DNA of 58,056 nt, from positions 1 to 58,056 of IMG/VR virus record IMGVR_UViG_3300021373_003097; one strand, written 5' to 3'. The position numbers and the translations under genes were made by a program. This stretch comes from a virus. This document shows, piece after piece, positions 36,706 to 43,893 of the stretch. Below the pieces are notes generated by a model. The model worked only from the letters and a program-made list of their open reading frames with translations, was not told where the DNA came from and did no database searches. Position 1 is the first letter of the stretch; each line of letters begins with the position of its first letter.

Positions 36706-37461
36706 ATGCCACAGCCAAGTAGTAGAGACGAATTAATTGATTACTGTCTGAGAAGACTTGGTGCGCCGGTAATCGAGATTAACGTTGATATAGATCAGCT
36801 TGAAGACAGGACTGATGATACACTCCAGCTGTTTCAGGAATACCATACTGATGCAGTTGTCCGTACCTTTCTCAAGCACCAGGTTACAGCAGACGATGTA
36901 ACTAATGGATATGTTACTGTCGATGATAGTATTACCTATATCAAGAAGCTGTTCCAAATTAACTCTACTGGTGGATCTTCTGCCGGCATGTTCGACATCA
37001 AGTATCAGATCTCCTTAAATGAGATCTACGACTTGAACACCTTTATCGGTGACTTAGCTTATTATGAGCAGATCAAGCAGTATCTAACTTTAATTGATAT
37101 GCAATTGACTGGCTTTCCTCAGATTGACTTTAATCGTCACCAGAATCGTGTTTACATTCACGGTGAGTTCTCAGAGGAGAACATTAAGGAAGGCGCCTAC
37201 TTAGTATTTGAGACATTCAAGATCGTTGATCCTGAAACATATACCGACGTCTATAATGATATCTTTGTCAAGGAGTACCTGACACAGGCTATCAAGCAGC
37301 AGTGGGGTGCAAACCTTATTAAGTTTGAAGGTATGCAGCTTCCAGGTGGAGTGATGCTAAATGGCAGACAGCTCTACGATGATGCTACACAAGAGATGCA
37401 GAGACTAGAGGAAAAGTTAAGAAACACCTATGAGCTTCCTATCGACTTTTTCGTAGGATAA
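36706..37461 (+). CDS. 13: Neck protein gp13
   Basis: A 251-residue member of the T4 gp13 family, which with gp14 forms the head-completion neck ring on the portal after packaging. The N-terminus SRDELIDYCLRRLGAPVIEI (about 6-25) is the conserved helical start. DDTLQLFQEYH (about 37-47) and a C-terminal helix ending LRNTYELPIDFFVG are also typical. Length is close to T4 gp13 (309) after the usual marine shortening. Followed 4 bp later by gp14. Confidence 0.88.
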   Translation: MPQPSSRDELIDYCLRRLGAPVIEINVDIDQLEDRTDDTLQLFQEYHTDAVVRTFLKHQVTADDVTNGYVTVDDSITYIKKLFQINSTGGSSAGMFDIKYQISLNEIYDLNTFIGDLAYYEQIKQYLTLIDMQLTGFPQIDFNRHQNRVYIHGEFSEENIKEGAYLVFETFKIVDPETYTDVYNDIFVKEYLTQAIKQQWGANLIKFEGMQLPGGVMLNGRQLYDDATQEMQRLEEKLRNTYELPIDFFVG

Positions 37462-37465
37462 GATC

Positions 37466-38428
37466 ATGGCTACAAACCTCTACTTCAGTCAAAAAGTAAA
37501 ATCAGAGCAAGATCTATACGAGAACATCGTCATCGAATCTTTAAAGATGTACGGCCAAGATCTTCTATATCTTCCTAGAACAATCATAGCTCAAGATAAC
37601 GTGTTTAGAGAAGACGTAACTTCAAAGTTTGAAGATGCATATCAAATAGAGATGTATCTTGAAAACATTGATGGCTATGCTGGAGATGGAGACCTGTTTA
37701 CTAGATTTGGCGTAGAGATTAGAGATCAGGCCAACTTTATAATGTCTAAGAAAAGATGGGATGAAACGATGCAAGATGCGTTGTCATCTCAATTGAGACC
37801 TTATGAAGGTGACTTGATCTATATACCGCTTACTAACTCTATATTTGAGATCACTAAGGTAGAAGATGAAAGACCTTTCTACCAGCTATCTAACCTTCCT
37901 GTTTATCGATTAACATGCGAGCTCTTTGAGTACAGCGGCGAGGCGTTCAATACTGGTCAGGAAGTCGACATTATTGAAACCAACTTTGCGTTCCAGACTA
38001 TCCTTGCACTTTCTGACAGCGCCACTACGTCTCTCGGTGGAAGCATTAGTCTAGACAGCGCTGACATGACGCAGTACATTGGAGAACTGGATAGCTCCGG
38101 TACAATCACTCAGACCTTAGCAAATAATGTTACTATATCTGGAGAGATGGTGAAGTTTGAGGGCGCTCTATATGAATCGGATGGATCTGGCAATGAGGTA
38201 CTCACAAGCCCAGCTAAGCTGTATCTTGCAAATGTTGGAGCAGATGACGGACTGTACCATACGTTTACTGCCGGTGCATTGAACTTATCAACAGGGAGCT
38301 TGATCTATGCAACAGCTTCTAGTGAGAACATGCCAGATATTGATAATCAGCAGAACGATGCATTTGAAACTTCTGGAGACGACTTCTTAGACTTCAGTGA
38401 AAGCAATCCGTTTGGAGAACCTACGTAA
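37466..38428 (+). CDS. 14: Neck protein gp14
   Basis: A 320-residue neck protein (T4 gp14 is 256). Conserved opening: KSEQDLYENIVIESLKMYGQ (about 12-31), DLLYLPRTI, then FEDAYQIEMYLENIDGY (about 55-71) and DQANFIMSKKRWDE (about 87-100). The C-terminal region is acidic with local DSA units (LSDSATT, LDSADMT) like the fibres. Its stop overlaps the gp15 ATG (TAATG). It acts with gp13 to join head and tail. Confidence 0.88.
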   Translation: MATNLYFSQKVKSEQDLYENIVIESLKMYGQDLLYLPRTIIAQDNVFREDVTSKFEDAYQIEMYLENIDGYAGDGDLFTRFGVEIRDQANFIMSKKRWDETMQDALSSQLRPYEGDLIYIPLTNSIFEITKVEDERPFYQLSNLPVYRLTCELFEYSGEAFNTGQEVDIIETNFAFQTILALSDSATTSLGGSISLDSADMTQYIGELDSSGTITQTLANNVTISGEMVKFEGALYESDGSGNEVLTSPAKLYLANVGADDGLYHTFTAGALNLSTGSLIYATASSENMPDIDNQQNDAFETSGDDFLDFSESNPFGEPT

Positions 38429-39228
38429 TGTTTGGACAGCACTTCTACCATGAAAAGATTCGAAAGTGTGTAGCCACGTTTGGCACCATGTTCAATAACC
38501 TCTACGTTGTTAGAAAAGACGCATCTGGTTCAGTTATCAACCAGATGAAAGTGCCTCTTGCATATGCGCCTAAGCAGAAGTTTCTTGACAGGATCAACCA
38601 GTCACCTGATCTAGACGATGAAAGATTCGTAGCAATAAAGCTGCCAAGGATGTCTTTTGAGATCTCTTCTATGTACTATGATCCTGCTAGACAGCTACCA
38701 AAGCTAAACAATTTTACCAAGCTAGTCACAAGCGATAATACAAAAAGAACAAAGTTCTTTACCTCAGTTCCGTATATTATCAACTTCCAATTGAATATTC
38801 TTGCTAAGACAAATGAAGATGCTGTTCAAATCGTAGAGCAGATCTTACCTTTCTTCAATCCAGCATACACAGTTACTATGAAGCAGTTCAGTGATTATCC
38901 GGATATTACTGAGGATATACCTATCTCACTGATCGGTATCTCGTACTCCGACGACTTTGACGGAGCGTTGGAAAGCAGAAGAACTATTATCTACTCACTT
39001 GATTTCGAGATGAAGACTTCATTCTATGGACCGATCTCTGACTCCTCTATCATCAGAAAGTCTATCGTTGACTTTAGAGACCCTAGTATATCATATAGCC
39101 TTTCAGATTCAGATGATAACTTTATTCAAAGAATGACAGTTAATCTCAATCCTCTGGATGCAAATCCAGAAGACAGTTACGGTTACACAACATCATTCTT
39201 ATATCCTGGAGAAGGTGACAGTTTATGA
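38428..39228 (+). CDS. 15: Tail sheath stabiliser/terminator gp15
   Basis: A 266-residue protein matching T4 gp15 (272), the hexameric ring that caps the tail and receives the neck. Similar features are the start MFGQHFYHEKIRKCVATFGT, VPLAYAPKQKFLDRINQ (about 42-58), the LPRMSFEISSMYYD segment and IVEQILPFFNPAYTVTM (about 134-150; T4 has IVEQILPYFQPHF). Translation is coupled to gp14 and to gp16 (ATGA overlap). Confidence 0.92.
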   Translation: MFGQHFYHEKIRKCVATFGTMFNNLYVVRKDASGSVINQMKVPLAYAPKQKFLDRINQSPDLDDERFVAIKLPRMSFEISSMYYDPARQLPKLNNFTKLVTSDNTKRTKFFTSVPYIINFQLNILAKTNEDAVQIVEQILPFFNPAYTVTMKQFSDYPDITEDIPISLIGISYSDDFDGALESRRTIIYSLDFEMKTSFYGPISDSSIIRKSIVDFRDPSISYSLSDSDDNFIQRMTVNLNPLDANPEDSYGYTTSFLYPGEGDSL

Positions 39229-39605
39229 GCAACATAGTACCTAAGAAAGATATGCCGGAAAGCGTGCATTCTAGTTATGATGAAGACTTAGATCTCATTC
39301 GCTCTACTCTTCGAAGTCTTTTGATCCAAGGTGAAGAAGGCCTTCAACTTGCACAGGCCGTTGCTGACGAGATGCAGCATCCTCGGGCCATTGAAGTCTT
39401 GAGTGGTATGATTAAGCAGCAGTCAGACAATGCTCACGCTCTATTAAAGATGCATAAGAATAATCAAGAAATCAACGTCACTCAGGCTAAAGGAAAGCCT
39501 GAAGAAAACAAGGCTCTTACACAGAATGTATTTGTAGGCTCAACAGCAGAACTCCAGAAGATGTTGAGAGGTGAACCGGAGATAATCAACGGCGAAGAGT
39601 TATAA
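39225..39605 (+). CDS. 16: Small terminase subunit gp16
   Basis: A 126-residue protein that starts inside the gp15 stop. It is largely helical (DLDLIRSTLRSLLIQGEEGL, AVADEMQHPRAIEVLSGMIK), as in T4-like gp16, which forms a ring that regulates gp17 during packaging. The tail (AELQKMLRGEPEIING) is typical of marine relatives. The TAA stop lies inside a late promoter. In T4 gp16 is followed directly by gp17; here 6.9 kb and five genes intervene. Confidence 0.88.
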   Translation: MSNIVPKKDMPESVHSSYDEDLDLIRSTLRSLLIQGEEGLQLAQAVADEMQHPRAIEVLSGMIKQQSDNAHALLKMHKNNQEINVTQAKGKPEENKALTQNVFVGSTAELQKMLRGEPEIINGEEL

Positions 39606-39608
39606 ATA
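39601..39608 (+). promoter_or_regulatory. T4-type late promoter (TATAAATA) before the adhesin island
   Basis: Perfect octamer overlapping the gp16 stop codon (39603-39605), 33 bp before the ATG at 39642. It is the only clear late promoter for the island and possibly for gp17. Confidence 0.75.
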
Positions 39609-39641
39609 AAAACAAATTAGTTTTAACGGAAGAAGCTTAAA

Positions 39642-41906
39642 ATGGCAATAGTTCTACGCTCTTTAAAAGGATCTGCTCTAACATTTAGTCAGTTAGACAA
39701 CAACTTCTCTGAACTTGATTCGAGAATCTTAGATTCTAGCGAAGTGTCCGATATCATTGACTCTGACTACATTCAATCAAGACAGCTTCTCACTACTCCA
39801 GCTGAAGGTCTAGATTCAGACGCAGTCATTGATCTGGTAGATTCAGATTATATTGAAGCTAGATTTGGAGACACCTTCGATTCTGACTATGTTAAGGCAA
39901 GAATGCTTTCATTGGATGGGGGTGTCTTAAATCAGAAGTACGGAGAGTACATTCATGATCCTAATCCGATAGTCTTCAGCGTAGTAGTTTCATCTAAGAC
40001 TTCAGCTCACAGATATCAAGGTACAGGCTCATCTAACGGATATGTGATTGAAGGTACTGAAGGACCGTTCATTGAACTCGTACCAGGTAACACTTATCAG
40101 TTCGATCAGTCAGATGCCTCCAACAGCTTCCATCCAATTAAGTTCTATCTTGAGCCAGACCAGACTACACTGTATGAGACTGGAGTAACATATGCAGGTA
40201 CTCCTGGTCAAGCCGGTGGGAGAACTCAGATCGTAGTAAGTGACAGCACTCCAGGTACTCTGTATTACATGTGTGAGAATCATAGCTACATGGGTAACGC
40301 TGTACATACAATGAATAACGTTGCAGGATTTGATGGAGCTTTCTCATCCTTAACAGGAACTCCTACTACACTTTCTGGTTATGGTATCACGGATGCTCAA
40401 GCAACCTTAGTATCAGGTACAAACATTAAGACGATCAATGGGTCATCACTGGTCGGATCTGGTGATTTAATCGTAAGCGGAGGTACTGCATACGGAGATG
40501 CAAACGTAGATTCTAACCTGAATACTAATACTGCAACTTCTGGTCAGGTTCTTTCTTGGACCGGCACTGACTACGATTGGGTCGCTCAGACGGGCGGATC
40601 AGGTTCTTCTGTTACAGTAAGTCACATTGTAGACATGAGTCTCCTTGACTCTGTAGGCAGAGCAGGTACACTTCTCTCTGCAGCTCTCGGTGTAGGTGAT
40701 GGTGTCTACTATGACTCCGACGCTGGAGTATGGACAGGGGCCTATAAAGATTCAGCTCATGTAGCTTCTCATGTTATTGTAAGTTACAATACATCTGCCA
40801 GTGAATTTAAGATCGCTCAGACAGGTATCTTTACACTCGACTCTGATGGTGGAGCTCCTACTCTTAAAAAGAACGCGTACTTCTTCTTAGCTGACTCTGC
40901 AGGACTGACTCCAGTAACAACCTCCCCTGACTCTGGAATCTACCAGTCGCTGTTCTATACACTTGATTCTAATATCATTGATGTAAACGTTAGTGAAGCT
41001 CAGAAGTCAGTGATAGCGACAGGTGGCGGAGGCGGAGGCGGTACTTCATATACAGATGCAAATTTAGATTCGCATTTAAATACAAACACTGCCACTTCAA
41101 ACCAAATACTTGCTTGGAACGGTAGTGATTATGATTGGCGTGCTCAGAGAAGTGTCTACAACTCTATAGAGAGCCTAGACTCCCCTAGTGGATCTCAAAC
41201 CGGAATACATGCAGTAAACACTACTAGCGGCACAATAACGTTCGTTGGTACTGGCGGAATTTCAGTAGATGTTAGTGGAGGCTCTGGGTCTTCAGTAAGC
41301 GACAGCGCATATATTGTAATTGACGGAACAGGTGTAGGCGGCGGAGGATCCGGCGACATCACTGCTGTAAACATCACAGCTGGCACGGGTCTGACTGGAA
41401 CAGTGAGCACAGCATCTGGCGACCACACTCAAACGCTAGCTCTTGACTCAGCGGGTATTGGAGCAGGCACCTACGGCAGCACGAGCAACACGACTAAGAT
41501 CGACACTATCACCGTCGACGCTTATGGTCGAGTAACGAATGTAGCGACTGGAGGTATCAGCGCAACTGCATCTGCAGGAGGATCAAGCACTCAAGTTCAA
41601 TACAATAGCGGTGGAGCTTTAGCGGGTGATGCCGGAATGGTTTATAATGCTACTACTAATACTCTTACTGTAGAGAACCTTGAAGTTACTGGATCTGGAT
41701 CTACAAATACAATTTCTTCTTCTGGAGACGTTGTCTTAGATGCAGGAAACAGAGTTAGAGTAGATGGCACGGTACCATTTAGACTACCTAATGTTACGAC
41801 TACTCAGCAGAACGCGATTGGAGCTGCAGCGGGTGATCTGGTGTTCAACACTTCAACTGGTAAAGTAACAGTCTATACCGGTTCAGCTTGGGTGGCACTG
41901 CACTAA
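39642..41906 (+). CDS. Tail fibre with cupredoxin-like (type-1 copper) domain
   Basis: A 754-residue fibre. The N-terminus has FSQLDNNFSELDSRILDSSE (about 15-34), a motif shared with fibres at 3802 and 7562, then DSDYI/V repeats. Residues about 108-225 look like a cupredoxin: PFIELVPGNTYQFDQSD, SNSFHPIKF with H164, and YYMCENHSYMGN with C211, H214, M217. C-x2-H-x2-M is the amicyanin spacing. Residues about 325-455 repeat a domain of the 3802 fibre (LLDSVGRAGTLL, GVGDGVYYDSDAGVWTGAY). The end (VRVDGTVPFRLPNV, VYTGSAWVALH) is a common fibre terminus. Copper binding is a prediction; a purely structural cupredoxin fold is also possible. Confidence 0.78.
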   Translation: MAIVLRSLKGSALTFSQLDNNFSELDSRILDSSEVSDIIDSDYIQSRQLLTTPAEGLDSDAVIDLVDSDYIEARFGDTFDSDYVKARMLSLDGGVLNQKYGEYIHDPNPIVFSVVVSSKTSAHRYQGTGSSNGYVIEGTEGPFIELVPGNTYQFDQSDASNSFHPIKFYLEPDQTTLYETGVTYAGTPGQAGGRTQIVVSDSTPGTLYYMCENHSYMGNAVHTMNNVAGFDGAFSSLTGTPTTLSGYGITDAQATLVSGTNIKTINGSSLVGSGDLIVSGGTAYGDANVDSNLNTNTATSGQVLSWTGTDYDWVAQTGGSGSSVTVSHIVDMSLLDSVGRAGTLLSAALGVGDGVYYDSDAGVWTGAYKDSAHVASHVIVSYNTSASEFKIAQTGIFTLDSDGGAPTLKKNAYFFLADSAGLTPVTTSPDSGIYQSLFYTLDSNIIDVNVSEAQKSVIATGGGGGGGTSYTDANLDSHLNTNTATSNQILAWNGSDYDWRAQRSVYNSIESLDSPSGSQTGIHAVNTTSGTITFVGTGGISVDVSGGSGSSVSDSAYIVIDGTGVGGGGSGDITAVNITAGTGLTGTVSTASGDHTQTLALDSAGIGAGTYGSTSNTTKIDTITVDAYGRVTNVATGGISATASAGGSSTQVQYNSGGALAGDAGMVYNATTNTLTVENLEVTGSGSTNTISSSGDVVLDAGNRVRVDGTVPFRLPNVTTTQQNAIGAAAGDLVFNTSTGKVTVYTGSAWVALH

Positions 41907-43474
41907 TGGAAAAAGAATACGTAGTTACACTTAAGAATGCAGAAGACGCAGATCAGTTCTATTCAGAGATGACAGCTTCTTCTGGAGACGGAGTTGTTCC
42001 TAATAGAACAGTTGATGTTGTAAACGCCAGACCAGGTAGTCTTCGTAATACTGAATACTCTCTAACAGAAGAAGAAGCCGCAGCTCTTAAAGAAGATGAT
42101 AGAGTATTAGACGTAGAGATTCCAGTGCACTTAATGGAAAATGTTAGTTCTGGCCCTGCACTAACTCAGACCGGAGATTTTGATAAAACGACTTCTAGTA
42201 CAGGTGATAATATAAACTGGGGATTGATTAGAAGCAACAATACAGCTAATAACTATGGCCTTGGATCAGCTACATCTGAAAATTATAATTATTTCTTAGA
42301 TGGTACCGGAGTAGACATTGTCGTTAAAGATTCTGGGATTGAAGCCAATCACCCAGAATGGGAAGATGCCAACGGCACAAGTAGACTTCAGCAGATAAAC
42401 TGGTACACTGAGGCTGGAGTTTCAGGTACACAGAGCTCTTCATTTTACACAGATAACAGCGGCCACGGTACGCATGTTGCTGGCATTGCCGCCGGTAAAA
42501 ATTATGGCTGGGCAAAAGGTGCTAGAATATATGCCATGAAAATTGAAGGCACCGGCGCGATAGCAGAATCTGGAGTAACATATTCTGCGTATGATCTAAT
42601 TAGGCTTTGGCACAATAATAAGCCAGTAGATCCAGCCACTGGATATAAAAGACCAACAATTGTAAACTCTAGTTGGGGCTGGTACAACACTTTTACAGTG
42701 GTTCCAACTAATTATGGCTTAAACTATAGAGGAGTTTCATATTTAGGGGCTTCTATAGATACTGCAGCTGAACGTTTAGCTAAGGGGTGGAGAGGCGATC
42801 AGACCAATTATGAGCAACCATTTCGCAACACTGCTATAGACGCAGAAGTAGAGGATATGATTAATGCCGGCGTGATTTTTGTTCATGCTGCCGGAAACTA
42901 TGGATTTAAAATTGATTTACCAGGTGGTCCTGATTATAATAATTATTCATACAACCTCAATAATAATAATGGAAGATACAACCAAGGCATGAGCCCAACA
43001 GGAGCGTCAAACAGAAATAACGGCTTTGGAGATTCAATCGAAGTCGGAGCAATTGATAGGGCTGCATACTCTTCTAGCTTAGATCAAAGAACTGTCTATA
43101 GTAATACTGGACCTGGAGTAGATATCTATGCTCCAGGGGAAAATATAATGAGTGCATGGAGAACTGCTACTGGAGGACAATATGGAAGTGGATCTACATA
43201 TTTTTGGAATTCAAGCTATAGACAAAAAAATATAGGCGGAACTTCGATGGCATGCCCTCAAGTAGCAGGACTTGCAGCATTGGTGGCCCAGCTCAATCCG
43301 CACTTTACTTCAGCGCAGATGAAAGATTATATTAAAACAAAGTGCTCAACTACTGGATACATATATGATGCTGGAGGAAATAATAATTTTTCAGATGGTC
43401 GCGCTTTATATGGTGGCGGAGACTTATTCTTAAAAAATCCATTTAACAGTCAGTACTCATACCAGGTAGGATAA
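41906..43474 (+). CDS. Subtilisin-like serine protease (peptidase S8)
   Basis: Start chosen at the ATG overlapping the preceding TAA. The 522-residue protein has a short inhibitor-I9-like start (EYVVTLKNAEDADQFYSEM), then an S8 catalytic core with all four key residues: D142 in VVKDSGIEANHPEW, H187 in NSGHGTHVAGIAAG, oxyanion N331 in FVHAAGNYG and S447 in GGTSMACPQVAGLAAL. No signal peptide or transmembrane segment is seen, so the enzyme probably reaches the outside as a virion protein. It lies between fibre and collagen-like genes, suggesting a role in processing fibres or digesting a host surface protein. Family assignment is certain; substrate is not. Confidence 0.93.
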   Translation: MEKEYVVTLKNAEDADQFYSEMTASSGDGVVPNRTVDVVNARPGSLRNTEYSLTEEEAAALKEDDRVLDVEIPVHLMENVSSGPALTQTGDFDKTTSSTGDNINWGLIRSNNTANNYGLGSATSENYNYFLDGTGVDIVVKDSGIEANHPEWEDANGTSRLQQINWYTEAGVSGTQSSSFYTDNSGHGTHVAGIAAGKNYGWAKGARIYAMKIEGTGAIAESGVTYSAYDLIRLWHNNKPVDPATGYKRPTIVNSSWGWYNTFTVVPTNYGLNYRGVSYLGASIDTAAERLAKGWRGDQTNYEQPFRNTAIDAEVEDMINAGVIFVHAAGNYGFKIDLPGGPDYNNYSYNLNNNNGRYNQGMSPTGASNRNNGFGDSIEVGAIDRAAYSSSLDQRTVYSNTGPGVDIYAPGENIMSAWRTATGGQYGSGSTYFWNSSYRQKNIGGTSMACPQVAGLAALVAQLNPHFTSAQMKDYIKTKCSTTGYIYDAGGNNNFSDGRALYGGGDLFLKNPFNSQYSYQVG

Positions 43475-43479
43475 AAAAA

Positions 43480-43893
43480 ATGGCAAGAGTAAATTCAAAC
43501 TTAAACACTGGTACAACTGGAGACACTGGGCCTCAAGGACCTCAGGGGATTCAGGGCACGGCTGGAAATGATGGAACTAATGGCGCCGACGGAGGACGAA
43601 ATATTCCTCAGGCTACTAGCACTACCGTAACTACAGCAGATGCAGGTGATCACCTCTTAGTCTCTTCTGATGTCACCATCAATACATCTACTGGATTTTC
43701 AGCAGGAGACGTTGTGACTATCGTCAACAATTCCGACGTCACTATTGATATCATACACTCTGGTCTCACAGTTTACTTAGCTGGTACAGCACAAGCCATT
43801 GCATCCCCAAGAACATTGGCGGCTAGAGGAGTGGCTTCAGCCCTGTGCACAGCTAGTAATACATACTACATAAGCGGAGCTGGACTTACATAA
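43480..43893 (+). CDS. Collagen-like repeat protein
   Basis: A 137-residue protein starting 5 bp after the protease. Residues about 10-40 are Gly-X-Y triplets (TGDTGPQGPQGIQGTAGNDG, TNGADGG) of the kind that form phage collagen-like trimers. The rest is a beta-rich domain (DHLLVSSDVTINTST, VVTIVNNSDVTIDI, ASNTYYISGAGLT) probably capping or trimerising the stalk. Its last base is the first base of the next ATG. Likely a short trimeric adhesin stalk in the same set as the protease and propeller. Confidence 0.75.
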   Translation: MARVNSNLNTGTTGDTGPQGPQGIQGTAGNDGTNGADGGRNIPQATSTTVTTADAGDHLLVSSDVTINTSTGFSAGDVVTIVNNSDVTIDIIHSGLTVYLAGTAQAIASPRTLAARGVASALCTASNTYYISGAGLT

